From assembly GCA_012934845.2 (NCBI GenBank), contig WNNJ02002338.1:186001-250000 (forward strand): DNA of 64,000 nucleotides, written 5' to 3'. Below, one piece after another: positions 18,850-30,905 of this stretch. Each line of letters starts with the position of its first letter. Position 1 is the first letter of the stretch. The notes beneath the pieces are model-generated. The model was given only the letters and a program-made list of their open reading frames with translations, did not search any database and was not told where the DNA came from. A program made the translations under genes and the position numbers. The DNA comes from Pomphorhynchus laevis (Eukaryota > Acanthocephala > Palaeacanthocephala > Echinorhynchida > Pomphorhynchidae).

Positions 18850-21800
18850 ATTATTATATTTGTCTTATATTTGGTTATATTAAGTTATATACACAAATTA
18901 CAATCTAAAGTAAATACAATAAAATAACATACATATACAACAGCCGTTGACTACGACGCACGTTGCCATCCGTCCTTTACAAACAATTCGCCCAGTCCGT
19001 GCTCGAAATCGTCATACTTCTGTCATGACAAGGGGTAAACCGAATTCCATTGTTCGGTGTTGCACTTGTAACGGTCAAGCATCGAAATGTAAGGGCTGTC
19101 GATGCGCTAAACAAAACCTTGTATGTTCAAATTGTAGAGCAACCGATTGCCAAAACAAACAGAGAGATACCATCGGAGTTCAATCAATACCCTTAGCACC
19201 GGACGTTTCACCAGCTGCTCACGAACAACAGATCGATACGGTTGAATGCGTCGACAAAGGTCAGTATCTACGCACTACTGAATCTGCTAAACGCTCTCAA
19301 CCGCATGTTCATGGTGATCCTAACCCTAGCATGTCTGTAACAGATGATACCAGGTCACAATTGCCAATCAGCTACTATCAGTCAGTGATTCAATGGAAGC
19401 CAAATCTCATGATTCTACCTCAATGTGCAGCAAGTCATCAGTTTGTCGATACACTCACTTCTTTTTATTCGAAAGTTGCTTACAGCCAAGATGATGAGGA
19501 ATCCGCGTTTAAGCTAGTTTCTGTCTTCCCTCAATTAATTCTGCAAAAAATTAAGTCTAAGAAAATTTCAATTATACGGAAAACCTTAGAGCGTAGATTG
19601 TCACTGTGGCAAAATTGTCGATATATAAAACTATACGAAGAAGCCATGTATCTTCAGGTGGCCTACAATCAATCAACAAGGAATGGATCGACTTTGGATT
19701 GGAAGAAGCGTTTCAGTGGACTGATGACTCAAGGAAAAATTGCAGCAAGCACCTCTGTGCTTTCTGACCAGGTGTCGACTGGAGTTTTATCACCATATTC
19801 TATTATTGACGGCAGAACTGTTGAGAGTGTGCTCAATGATTTTCATCCGATGCCATCCGAAATAAATGAAGACGTATTGCTGTCGAAGCGATTTCACCGA
19901 GCTGCATACCACCACGAAGTTCGATTCAGAGCAATTGCTGATGAATGTATCATACGCGCATTTAAAAAGACAAAGGGTAGTGCTGGGCCGTCTGGACTTG
20001 ACGCATTAGCATGGTGTAATTTACTGACTCGTTTCGGAAAACAGTCGCTTTCTTTGGCACGAGTACTAGCAGATTTCACTTTTAAGTTAACAACCGACAA
20101 CATTGCGCCTGGTGTTCTTGATGCGTTTGTTGCTTGCATATTAATAGCATTACAAAAAAAAGAAGGGGGTGTTAGGCCAATAGGTGTATGTGAGGTAGTG
20201 AGGCGTATTGTATGTAAAGCCATACTTGAGGTAATTCGAGGGGATATTCAGGAAGCTGCGGGGTGCGACCAAGTATCAGCATCACAACGAGGTGGAATTG
20301 AGTACGCCATTAGCTCAATTCGTGAAACGTATTGTCATTTCGAGGATTGTTGCGTCCTCGCCATCGACGCTTCGAACGCATTCAACACATTAAATCGCGC
20401 AGTATCACTCCATAATATTCAATATGTTTGCCCATCGCTATCAAACACTTTGAATAATATTTACTCGAGGCCTACACAACTCGTTCTTTGTGAGTCCAGC
20501 TTATTCTCATCCGAAGGATTCACTCAAGGCGATCCATTGGCAAAGGTCGCTTTCTCAATGGCATCGCTGCCACTCATCGATATAATTGCCCATGAAGTAC
20601 CTGGTATAAATCAAAAATGGTTCACGGATGATGCGAATTTTGCTGGAAAACCTCAAGATCTAGTTCATGTGTGGAATATTCTAAAGTGCATGGGACCAAA
20701 ATTTGGATAGTATGTAAATGCTTCTAAGACCAAAGTCTTAGTTCACAACGTAAATCAATACAATCTGTTTCCCGATGATATTACTTGCAAGTCCATAGAT
20801 GGAATCACTGTTCTTGGAGTTCCTATTGGGTCGGTCGATTTCGTTTCTTCTTCTACAAAAGTGAAGTTTGATCATTTGGGCTCGTTGTACTCGCGATTGG
20901 CAGAGGTTGCCTCAATTAACCCTCATGCTGCTTACTCATGTCTAACAAAATCTCTACAGTTTAAGTTGACACATTATATGAGATCCGTGCTATGCAATGA
21001 AGTTGAAACAGAATAAGTAAGTATTGCTTTAAGAGAGCGATTACTTCCCATACTTCTAGGACGCAATCTCTCGAACGAAATGATTTCAATGGTAACACTT
21101 CCACTTAAGATGGGTGGCATGGGTATCAGTGATCCGGGGATTACATGCGTCCTTGAGTTTAATTGCGCGAATATGCTTCTAAATACATATGAGTCGGGCT
21201 TACTTGGTGATTCGTTTTATCGTTATCAAACTGAAGTGCTTCGGGGTATATCAGAAACTCGAAGTGTCTTTTTCAGAGATCTGAAACAACAAGCCAAAAA
21301 CAGAATTGATCACTTAACCAATAATTGTATCGAGCATGTGTCACATGCAGGGGCTTCGTCTTGGCTAAGTATCCTGCCCATTAAGTCTGAAGATTATCAT
21401 TTGACTCAAAGGGAATTAACAGATGCTGTAGCCTCGAGATATGGTTGGATACCAACAGATGTCAAACAGGACTGCATTTGCGGTGCCAAGATGGACATTC
21501 GTCATGCAATGTCGTGCAAACGAGGAGGCTTTCCCAGTATCAGACATAATATTGTAAGGGATATTATAGCTCATTCGCTTGCAAGATGCTATTTTGGGGT
21601 TGAAGTCGAGCCACCGCTTTCCATCGTTCCACCGAGTGTTAAATTCGAGGTTTCTACAACAACTCGTGACACCGCTGCCAGACTGGATATTGCTTGCACC
21701 GGCCTCAATGACAATCGTTTCGAGCGCACGTTTTTTGACGTGAGTATTTTCTCTATACATGCTCCATCGTATGTCGAAAAGAGTCCTGCAGCAGCATTTC

Positions 21801-22205
21801 GTTATCACGAGAACCTTAAAGATGCAAAATATTGTGAAAGAGTCGAAATGGTCGATCAGGGAAGATTCATACCCCTAATTTTCTCCTCTTCTGGTGGGAT
21901 CGGTAACAAAGCAATTTCAACTATCAAGACGATAGCATTCGCAACAACACGACGGTCCTACGATTGCTATGCAGACATAATCGCTCGCTTGCATTCCAAA
22001 ATATCAATTGCGATTGCTCGCTCAGCATCAGCAAGCCTGCGATTGCCGAGATCAACCAGCCACTCGCCGATATATATCAAGCCGACATCGGACGCTTGAT
22101 TGGAGGCATAAGGTGGTCATTAAGATGAAACTACAACAATTAAATTAAGGATTTGTACGTTTGAACTGAAGGCCCATTTGCGGGAACCAATTTTGTACAA
22201 TTTAA
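18850..22205 (+). mobile_element. CXC-RLE LINE copy C, full length
   Basis: A complete unit: 5' UTR from ~18,850 (sharing TTTGTCTTATATTTGGTTAT with the 5' UTR of copy L at ~54.28 kb), ORF 19,025-22,099, and a 3' UTR with GGCCCATTTGCGGGAACC at 22,171-22,188. It meets copy D tail to tail at ~22,205-22,300 across a T-rich stretch. Only two in-frame stops interrupt it, so it is one of the best references for the family. Confidence 0.85.
19025..22099 (+). pseudogene. CXC-RT-RLE protein of copy C (two in-frame stops)
   Basis: The start MTRGKPNSIVR is chosen over the upstream ATG at 18,947 because M-x-R-G-K-P begins every complete copy. The CXC cluster occupies residues ~12-42. RT boxes: GSAGPSGLDALAW (~320), LAIDASNAFNTLN (~447), GFTQGDPLA (~500), KWFTDDANF (~532; FTDD instead of YADD). 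The knuckle CICGAKMDIRHAMSCKRGG is at ~816 with SIRHNIVRD. Nuclease: AARLDIAC (~885), RTFFDVSIF (~903), then a K-Y-x-E-R pair. In-frame stops lie at 20,708-20,710 and near 21,014; the frame is otherwise continuous for 1025 codons. Expected role: nick the target and reverse-transcribe element RNA there, with CXC and knuckle binding nucleic acid. Confidence 0.85.
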
Positions 22206-23600
22206 ATAAATGAATTATTGTTTAAATTTTTTTTTCTTTTTTTTTTCTTTTTTCAGAAACCAAATTTTTTTTAATTCCAAAATACTAATAATCACAACTG
22301 TAGTTTCCCGCAAATGGGCCGATAGCTCACAAGGTCAAAACATTGATCCGTTATTATATTGTTTTATTAAATATCAATCGAATTCTTGGTCCCCGAAATA
22401 TCCGAATTCCTGCGATTGTATATTTGTGTGCTGAGCTCTTCTACTATGTAGTTGCTCACGTATAGGTATTCGGGTAGCGCGTATACACATCGAAGCTGCT
22501 TGAGCCAGTGCAATGCTCACTCTAGACCTAATTATCGAGATACATGCCGAATAACTGGTTTTGTGCCTTATTGCCTTTTGATGTGCGATCCATTTAAGTA
22601 ACTTATGCGCTTCGAGACCAATTCCTCCAGCAGTTGAAAAGGTAAGTGGGATGAATATCGAGCGTTCAATCTCTACAATGCGCTGGGCATATTTTGCAAT
22701 TTTCCTGTTCGCGTGGTATGTATGACTCATGGTCGGTGACTTCTCGATGTAGGAAGGTGCAAGTGTGTTAAATATACATACGTCCAAATAAGACCGCACC
22801 AATCCTCTACCGTAAATTCCACGGCATAATATGTCTGACCTTGCGTTCACATCTCTCGTTGTGGTTTCTACTTCAAAATGGTAATTGTTCGGTACGGGCC
22901 TCAAAACCGGTTCAAGCTCCACATCTTTACAAATGTCCCCTATTTCGTTGGCAATGACATTCCGTATTATATCATGTCTAATTATAGTTGTTCCTCCCGT
23001 CCGACATGAGAGAGCATGTGATGGATCAAGCAGTGAACCACACGCACAGCGCGCTTTACAATCTTTTGACGGCAAATTATATCTTACACATATGGCGTCT
23101 ATAAATTGTTGTGTGTCAAGTACTGATTGATATATATTGTTTGGTCTTGTCGTTAGCCACGAAGAAGCTCCCTTTTCTGATGCATATGCTATTAGACATT
23201 TCATCCTTTCATCTAATAATTCTACCGTATGTACAACTTTGCGTTTAGTATCTAGTTTAGCTTCATTATAAATTTGTTCACTTATTTGTCTTTGTAAAGT
23301 TGTTAGTTCTTGCCCTTTAATATCACGCAAGATGGGTTCACATATTCTTATCGATCGGCTATATATGTTATCGGCATTATCCCAGTCATTTCGAATTCCC
23401 AGACCGCCACATCTTGACGGTAGCGAATAGACCATTCGCATAGTTTCCGTTATGTCCCCTTGACCAGTAAATTTTGGTAACAAATCATTGTAGATAGAAC
23501 TCCGTAACTGCTCAAACCACTCCACCTCTACCTTGCACGTCCGAATCACGTAACTCCACTTGTGTTGTATAGCGTAGCAAAAGGCGCTATATGCTTATCT
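22206..23600 (-). mobile_element. CXC-RLE LINE copy D, 5' truncated (minus strand)
   Basis: Reads from ~23,600 (AIQHKWSYVIRTCKVEVEW) to a stop at 22,374. The main open part is 391 codons: thumb/linker (SLPSRCGGLGIRNDW), ASSWL block, knuckle CACGSLLDPSHALSCRTGG with IIRHDIIR, and nuclease (ARSDILC, where S replaces the usual L; RSYLDVCIFN). The C-terminal part is long and undamaged. The 3' UTR holds the motif at 22,303-22,320 (reverse complement GGCCCATTTGCGGGAAAC). CXC and RT palm are absent. The truncation edge lies against a homologous piece of copy E in the opposite orientation. Confidence 0.8.
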
Positions 23601-23691
23601 AGCTTTCATTTTTGCGTTACAACATAAATGGACATATGTTTTTCGTGCGTGCAAAGGTGAAAAATCATGGTTACAAGTACTAGAATTGTTT
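23594..23691 (+). repeat. Isolated ~97-bp duplicate of copy E sequence
   Basis: This segment (YLAFIFALQHKWTYVFRACK in translation) is almost identical to 25,229-25,326 of copy E. It sits head to head against copy D at the homologous protein position, and a TAA-type microsatellite (about 23,692-23,715) follows. It looks like a rearrangement by-product rather than an independent insertion. Confidence 0.8.
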
Positions 23692-23713
23692 AAAAAATAA
23701 TAATAATAATAAT

Positions 23714-26355
23714 TTGCCGAGGTGCAATGAAAGTAGGTTATTCATCAATGTCTTGACGCAGTTGATTAAGGAAGCCTGTTTGGATACGGATGATGGTAGT
23801 GCACTACAAAAAGTCACAATAGTGAGTCAATGCATTCTTCAAAGATTAAAGTCCAGGAATGTTAGTTTGATAAGACAGGCTATGAAAAGGCGTATCAAGA
23901 GGTGGAATTCCGATAATTGGAGTGAGCTTATAGCTGAAGCTCGTTATCTACAATCGACTAGAAAAAGCAGAGAGTGTATACAAGCTCAGATTGATTGGAA
24001 AGTAGCGTTTAGACGCTCTATGCAAAAGGGTGATACCAAAACAGCAATAAAATCTTTGGAAGACGCTTTAGGTGGATCATATCTGAATCCTGATGATTTC
24101 ATAGGATCTTCAACCGTACGACAGTTGCTGGAAAGCAAACATCCAGAAGGAGATCGCGTATATGTAGAAGGTGTGATGACTTGTCCGCATCCTAACTTAC
24201 TGCCATTTCATCCAGTGATGTTTGACAAGATTGATGCTGAGAGTATTATTACAGAGGCCCGACGCACTCGCGGTTCCGCAGGGCCCTCTGGGGTATATGC
24301 CTCTACATGGAAACAAATGCTAACTTCTTTTGATAGAGATTCAATGGCGTTGGTTGATGCATTGGCCGGTTTAACAAGAAGACTTGTATCGGGTATTGTA
24401 CCAAAAGGTTCAACTTCAGCACTTGTAGCCTCCAGGTTAATCGCAGTTGCAAAGAATAACGGAATCCGACCCATAGGGGTGGGCGAGGTGTATCGTCGGA
24501 TTATTTCAAAGGTAATTCTCAAAACAATTTCTATGCATATTCAGAGCGTCGCTGGTACTATGCAATTGTGCGCAGGACAAAGATGTGGAGCGGAATACAT
24601 AGTACGTAGTTTACGATCATCTCTAATGGAAAAACGTGATTCTTGTATGCTTCTAATTGACGCAAAGAATGCATTCAACTGTGTAAATCGTAAGATGGCA
24701 CTAGCAAACATGAAAAATGTATGTCCGCCTTTGCTTAATGTGTTAACGAACATGTATTCGGAGGATCCTATGATGATGATAGGAGACGATATAATATTGT
24801 CTCGCGAAGGGTTCACACAGGGTGATCCTCTGTCTATGGTTGCATTCGCGGCTTCTACAATTCCTTTAATATTGCGTTTGAAGGAGGCATTTCCGTCTGT
24901 CCAACAGATGTGGTATGCAGATGATGTATCTTGCATTGGGGAGGCGGGTGTTCTTTACCAATATCTTGAAATGATGAAGGACATTGGTCCGTATTATGGT
25001 TTTTACATCAATACTCAGAAATGCCAGTTAATCTCTAGATCTAATAATGATATAGCAAGGTCAATATTTGCGGGTAGTGAAATTCTAGTTTCACACCTAG
25101 GCGCTGAAGTTCTTGGGTGTCCAATCGGATATGGCGACTATGAGCGGAAATGGGTGGAACATAAGGTTGATAAATGGAGTAAGATGGTTAGACGCTTATC
25201 GGAAATATCCGAAACATGTGCTCAACAGACTTATCTAGCTTTCATTTTTGCGTTACAACATAAATGGACATATGTTTTTCGTGCGTGCAAATGTGAAAAA
25301 TCATGGTTACAAGTACTAGAATTGGAAATAAGGAAAAGCTTATTGCCGGGGATACTGGGGATGAGTGAAATTACGGAGGACATAAGGCAATTAGTTGAAC
25401 TTCCTACATCTAGCGGAGGCATGGGGATTTTAAATCCTTGCGAGCTGGTAATCCAGGAATGGAATTGGTCTAAAAAATGTGTTTACCTTTATTAAATGGA
25501 TACGTAGGACAAGAATTACTTGAGAAACAAATACTGGTAAATATCGGAATTCGGGGTGAAAAGAAGATTTTTAACGATTTAAAACTCAGTAAGATTATTG
25601 CAGAACTGGATAATTACACAAAAAATGCCTTAATTCATGCATCAGAAAAAGGCGCATCAACCTGGCTATCTTCAAGGATTAGCGAAGATAGGCAGTATTG
25701 TCTAAATAATCATCAGTTTTATGATGGGCTTGCCGCTAGATATGGATGGCAATTAAAAGACGCTCCGACAAAATGTGTTTGTGGAGAACTTAACAACGTA
25801 TCGCACACACTATCTTGCAAAACAGGGGGCTTTACAATTGTTCGACATAATGTGATGCGCGACATTATAGCAGGTATGCTATCTGCAACATGTAAGGCTA
25901 TTGAAATTGAGCCGGTCCTACTTCCTGTTGAGTCTTCTTACAAATTTGATAGAATAACAACGTGTAAGGATATGAATGCACGCCTTGATGTTGCATGCAG
26001 TGGTTTATACGGGGATTCGACAGAGCGGTCTTTTCTAGACATTTGCGTTTATAACGTTCATGCTCCATCGTATGCCAATCGAAGCCCTCATAGTTTGTTT
26101 GAGTATCATCACAACAAAAAGCAGGCCAAATATTTAGAGCGAGTATCTAGGGTCGATCGTGCTTCATTTATTCCGGTTATTTTTTCATCGTCTGGCGGAA
26201 TCAGTAGAGAGTCACATGCATTGCTTAAGAGAATAGCGTCAATACAGGCCTTAAGAGGGGAAAATAACTACAGTGATTGTATCGCTACGTTACGTCGAAA
26301 GATCGGGTTTGGTCTAATAAAATCAAATTATTGGTGTTTTCGATGCCGTCGTTAG
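23714..26355 (+). pseudogene. RT-RLE protein of copy E (one frameshift)
   Basis: Two overlapping frames (23,714-25,495 and 25,477-26,355) together give about 880 codons with a single shift near 25,480. RT: GSAGPSGVYASTW, AKNNGIRPIGVGE, LIDAKNAFNCVNR, GFTQGDPLSMVAFA, MWYADDVSC. Linker: TSSGGMGILNP. Then GASTWLSS, knuckle CVCGELNNVSHTLSCKTGG with IVRHNVMRD. Nuclease: ARLDVACSGLYG, RSFLDICVYN, KYLERV. Domain spacing equals that of copies C and I. Since one indel is the only lesion in the retained part, this insertion is probably among the younger ones here. The initiating Met is an internal residue exposed by truncation. Confidence 0.85.
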
Positions 26356-26419
26356 AGGTCTAAAGAGATATAGTTAGAATATATTTATAATGAGGTCAAA
26401 CTTTTTGTCTAGTATTTGA

Positions 26420-26461
26420 CTATTTGATTTGTCTTGTGTTCAATGTAATTTTGTGTAATAA
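26420..26461 (+). repeat. 42-bp direct repeat, left copy (candidate target duplication)
   Basis: CTATTTGATTTGTCTTGTGT... is repeated exactly at 27,262-27,303, on the other side of fragment F. It belongs to the 3' UTR of copy E, so F appears to have inserted there with a long target-site duplication. Confidence 0.8.
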
Positions 26462-26567
26462 TAATAAAAAATTATTATTATAATTTATATTTTTATATAA
26501 AATATATATAAAAAATTATATTTTTATATAATTTATATATTATATTTATAATATATTATTAAATCCG

Positions 26568-27256
26568 CAGATATAGCACATGCTCTATCATGTAAAACAG
26601 GTGGTTTTAATTTTATACGTCACGAAATTATATCGGAGCATATACATCAATCACTGAAGGAGTGCTGTTCATGTGTGGAAAAAGAACATATTCTGCAAAG
26701 TGTCCCTGATACGATAGTATTCGAAAATACAACGTCAATTAGAGATCGAGATGCACGTGCAGATATAGCTTGTACTGGACTATATGGAAATATGTTGGCG
26801 CGGTCCTTTATGGACATATGCTGTTTTAATACTCTTGCACCATCATATTCTTCAGAACGGGTAAAGGAATCATTTAAATACCACGAAAATAGGAAAAATG
26901 CGAAATACGCGGAATGTATAGCAAAGATAGAAAAAGGATCTTTTCATCCCTTAATTTTTTCGACCGTAGGAGGTATTGGATATATCGCAAACCAGGTGTT
27001 GAAGCAAATGGCAACTCGGATGGCAGCAAGAAATTCAGATATGTATGGACAATATATAAGAAAACTAAGAAGCGGTATCTCAATCAAGATTGTAAAGGCG
27101 GTTTCCTTCACGATAAGAAGGAAATCAAAATAACTATAGAGAAATCAAACTAAAATTTAAAAATAATTAATGAATTGGTTTCGTGAATTGCAGGCCCATT
27201 TGCGGGAACCTTTTATTGTAAAAAACATTATTGATTAAAAAAAATTATTATTAAAA
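26568..27256 (+). mobile_element. CXC-RLE fragment F, knuckle and nuclease only
   Basis: Strongly 5'-truncated copy beginning inside the knuckle (HALSCKTGGFNFIRHEIIS) and running through the nuclease (ARADIACTGLYG, where A replaces L; RSFMDICCFN; KYAECI) to a stop at 27,133. The 3' UTR holds GGCCCATTTGCGGGAACC at 27,193-27,210 and an A/T-rich tail. It is flanked by the 42-bp repeats, so it inserted into the 3' UTR of copy E. AT-repeat sequence (26,462-26,567) lies between the left repeat and the coding part. Confidence 0.8.
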
Positions 27257-27261
27257 TAATC

Positions 27262-27303
27262 CTATTTGATTTGTCTTGTGTTCAATGTAATTTTGTGTAA
27301 TAA
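27262..27303 (+). repeat. 42-bp direct repeat, right copy
   Basis: Exact partner of 26,420-26,461. Together the two bracket fragment F and restore the interrupted 3' UTR of copy E. Confidence 0.8.
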
Positions 27304-27325
27304 AAAAATATTATTATAATAAACG

Positions 27326-29720
27326 TTTTTTGTCGGTACTATTGACGAGTTAAATGCAAACTTTGTCGGTACTATTGACGAGTTAAATATAGTATGGAAT
27401 GTATTGAAAAACGATGGACCTCAATACGGATATTTCGTTAACGCTAAGAAAACACAACTGCTTACTCATCCATCTGAAATGAAGCAAGCATGCCCATTGA
27501 AAGAAATTGGAATATCATCGGATGGTATTATGATACTTGGCATTCCTATAGGCACTACCGAGTATGTAGATTCGGTTGCACTTGATAAATCTCAAAGTTG
27601 GACTCGTCTACTTGATCGTTTAGTAGAAATAGCCAAAGTTGATCCACATGTATCTTATATCGGTCTTACAAAATCAGTACAATGGAAATGGACTCACTTT
27701 TTCAGAAATACAACATTTGATTGCGGGCATTTGTCAACGCTGTTGACCATACTAAAAGACAAGCTTTAACCATCTTTAACAAGTCGAACCTTGAATCATG
27801 ATTGGTGGACAATATTGACCTCACCTCTTAAACTAGGAGGTCTAGGCGTATTAGACCCCATTTTCACATCCACACTGGAGTATGAAAACGCACAACTAAT
27901 CTGTAATACTTATGATTATGAATATACAGGAGAAACTCTGCGACCAGTACAAGCAGATGTTATAAAAAGTATTTCTTTACAACGAATTAATGTTTACAAG
28001 AACTGTTTAATTGATGTCAAACAAAGGGCTCAACAAGCAGTATTGAATGCAATTAACCATGCTACTCAGAATTGCGCTTCATCATGGCTAAGTGCGCTTC
28101 CTCTAGCCGTTGATAACTTTCATCTCCATTCTTATGAATTTAGGGATGCCATATGTTCCATATATGGATGGAATCCACCAGATCTAAACAAAAAAACATG
28201 TATATGCGGTACAACAAATGGCATTATTCACGCATTATCATGTAAACGCGGTGGTGTACCAATAATCCGTCACAATGATATTCGGAACACGATCGCTTAT
28301 GCATTATCAGAGATATGCCACGGCGTCGAAGTCGAACCAACTTTGCAAAAGATTCCAGACAGCTTAGAATTCATGAATAATTCAACAACGAAAAATAACA
28401 ATGCGCGCCTAGACATTTCATGTTATGGACTACAGGACAATCGATATGAGCGGACGTTTTTTGACGTCAATGTTTTTTCAGTACATGCTCCGTCATATTA
28501 TTATTATTATTATTATAGTGTACAAGTTACTAGCCGCAAATGGCTGTTTCAACTGTTCACAAATTACATTTCAAAATATCAATTAAAATACATCCATTAA
28601 TCCAAATTAGAGTTCACAATCCACTTCAGCAGCATCTTCTTGAAGTGTCTATTGCTAGTAGCATTGACGACGTCTTCAGGCAGCGAATTCCAAACATTCA
28701 ATGCGCGGTGGGAAAGCCTACTCACACTCCTTATTTTGCCATGGGGGAATTTAAATAACGTAAGGGAGTGACCTTTGCGACGCGAATTACTCAATTTTAT
28801 CGAATTGGATGGGAACCCCTCTTTTCCACGAACCTAATGCCACATCGCTACAAGATCTAAATATAGTAGCCTCTGGGCCGTTGAAGGCATTTTTAAGCAA
28901 GCTAGGCGCTCATTGTAAGAATAAAGAGATGTAATGCAAAGTTTGGTTCCTCTACGTAGAATCGACTCGGTCTTTTTCATCTCAGCCTTGGTGGATGGAA
29001 AAGTTGATGCGATGCAGTATTCCACATGCGGACGGACTAACGCACAGTAGAGATGCTTAAATAATTTTGGATGCAGCTTACTAAATGTGTTCTTAATACA
29101 ATACAAGGCCTTCATGGCTTTACCGTAGATATAATCGGTATTCGGTCGTGTTTTAAGGTCGTTATTCAAAATAATCCCTAGGTCTCTATGAACAGAAATG
29201 TTGTGAAGCTTATAACATCCTAAATAGAATTCATGATCAGATTTACATTTGCCGAGTTTCATATGAACGCACTTATCTACATTTATGGTCATACCGGTAG
29301 CACTGCTCCAGTCGTAGATTGTCTGGAGATCATGTTGTAGATGCCGGCCATCAGGACCATATGCCAGCAGTTCGCCTCTCGCCGCCTTTGAATATAATGA
29401 AAATCGCAAAAACAGCAAATACAATGAAAGAATTGTCAGTGTGGAAGAAAGCAAGTTTATACCATTAATTTTTTCATCATCATGAGGAGTTAGACCGCGA
29501 GCTCTTAAGCCACTCAAGGACATTGCCTCGATATCATCGAGGTTAAAATCAGAAAAATATAGTGATGTATTGATTCACCTTAAACGCAAGATTAGCTTCT
29601 CGATTGCACGCGCTTCTTCACTATGTCTGCGAATGCCGCGATCAAGTAGAAGACATCCAATCTTTCCTGACAATAAATCTCATTTATAGGCCCGTTTACA
29701 GGAACCTGATTTCTGTAAAT
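27326..29720 (+). mobile_element. CXC-RLE LINE copy G, 5' truncated, split by a CR1
   Basis: Begins just after the RT catalytic box (FVGTIDELN, present twice because of a 27-bp tandem duplication at 27,329-27,355 and 27,362-27,388). Continues through the thumb (27,404-27,769), the linker and knuckle (27,791-28,498; CICGTTNGIIHALSCKRGG, IIRHNDIRN; ARLDISC; RTFFDVNVFSVHAPSY). It is interrupted by a minus-strand CR1 and resumes at 29,363 (FEYNENRKNSKYNERI ... LRMPRSSRRHP). A stop lies near 27,767 and another in the SSS-x-G block. The 3' motif is GGCCCGTTTACAGGAACC at 29,689-29,706. Confidence 0.8.
28499..29357 (-). mobile_element. 5'-truncated CR1 inserted into copy G
   Basis: On the minus strand this encodes the last third of a CR1 reverse transcriptase: LQTIYDWSSATGMTINVDKC, HRDLGIILNNDLK, LVRPHVEYC, RLLYLDLVAMW, then after a frame change RLSHRALNVWNSLPEDVVNA and a stop at ~28,597. 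Its (TAA)n tail is the TTA run at 28,499-28,515. CATAT on each side (28,494-28,498 and 29,358-29,362) is a plausible 5-bp target duplication. Host coding sequence continues exactly across the insertion. It is closest to CR1-B in the C-terminal motif. Confidence 0.8.
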
Positions 29721-29799
29721 TAACTTTTCTTTTTTAATAAATAATATTACAAACGTTAAAAAAGTTTGAGATAAATAACATACAATATAATAACATACA

Positions 29800-29851
29800 A
29801 TCGACTTTCCAGATCGACTTTCCAGATCGCCTTTCCAGATCGACTTTTCAG
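29800..29851 (+). repeat. 13-bp x 4 tandem repeat upstream of copy H1
   Basis: Four units of ATCGACTTTCCAG (third and fourth with one change each) lie about 100 bases before the CXC region of copy H1. They may be 5' UTR/promoter repeats of that element; no other copy in the window shows them. Confidence 0.8.
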
Positions 29852-29859
29852 CAGTCATC

Positions 29860-30905
29860 CCGAGATACAAGGGCTCTGACTAGTGTGCATATTATTGACG
29901 GAGCCCCGCAAGGACTAGCTCGGACGAAGTAATAACGAAGGGTATGACGAAATGACGTCCAATCAACACTGTAAGATGTTGTACTTGCAACGGGCAAGCG
30001 GCCAAGTGCAAAAAGTGCAAATGTGCCAAGAGTAAAGTTCCTTGCTCAAATTGCGCAGCACCAAACTGTTGTAATCAGCAGCACATTCAAGTAAAATCGA
30101 TAATAAATGTGTATGATAGTGAAAATCACGTTCACGCAGTTAGTGACAATGTTGAGAACCAGACAGGTCATACTGCTCGGGATGCGATACGTCGTTTACC
30201 TTGGTATATGGAAACATTCTATGAAATTATTCACTGGGTTCCAAACTTGATGACTCTGCCTAGATGTAACGCTACTAAAGATTTTATTGCAACCTTAACT
30301 TCACATATCAAATCGTTTAACGAAAATTCTAAAGGATGTGATTCCATCTTACACCTCTCTTCGGTATATTGCCAGCTGATTCTGCAGCAGATTCCTTCGC
30401 GACGAATTAGTGATCGTCGGAAAACCTTAGAACGACGTATAATAATGTGGAATGAAAAAAGTATGACCAACTAATTTCAGAAGCTCGATTCCTTCAAAAG
30501 CAGAGATCAATGAATCGTAAGAAAAACCATCAAAAAGGATTTTTAATGGACATTCAGAAATTTGTGCAATACAGTAAAATTGGAGAAGCAGCTCGGCTTT
30601 TAAAATCAGGCGGACAAAAATCCAGGATACATGAGATTGATAGTTTTTTAAACGGCAAAACAGTGCTCACACGTCTTCAAGAATTACATCCTCGAGCAAC
30701 GGATGCAGATGCATAGTATATTTTATTGACACCTCTGAAACATGTAATCCAACATCATCAAGTAATTTACATGAATTTAAGTCCAGAAGATATTATAAAA
30801 GCGGCTAAAAAATCAAATGGAAGTGCAGGACCATCCGGTATGGACGCGCAAATGTGGAGATATCTACTAACAGGTTTTGGTCAAGAATCATACAAATTGG
30901 CGAAT
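29860..30905 (+). mobile_element. CXC-RLE LINE copy H1, 5' part only
   Basis: Contains the CXC cluster (~29,970-30,090: RCCTCNGQAAKC, CKCAKSKVPCSNC), the N-terminal helical region (WVPNLMTLPRCNATKDF, RRKTLERRIIMWNE), and the beginning of RT (KKSNGSAGPSGMDAQMWRYL, TGFGQESYKLANV), then breaks off at ~30,905 in an AT-rich repeat. The start region is degraded: an M-x-R-G-like start near 29,942 is not in frame with the cluster. There are stops at ~30,472 and 30,714. It does not continue into H2, because H2 begins with the same GPSG segment again. Confidence 0.75.

Larger units (their letters stand above)
23714..26465 (+). mobile_element. CXC-RLE LINE copy E, 5' truncated
   Basis: Begins just inside the ORF (LPRCNES region, about 120 residues past the expected start), so the CXC cluster is missing. 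A TAA-type microsatellite precedes it. The coding part runs to 26,355; the 3' UTR lacks the GGCCCATTT motif and ends in TTTGATTTGTCTTGTGTTCA-type sequence and A/T runs. A 42-bp piece of this 3' UTR (26,420-26,461) is repeated at 27,262-27,303, bracketing fragment F. Confidence 0.8.

Noticed and set aside
26462-26567. An A/T dinucleotide origin-like element between E and F
   Set aside because: Simple AT repeat of the kind found at many insertion borders here; nothing else suggests an origin.
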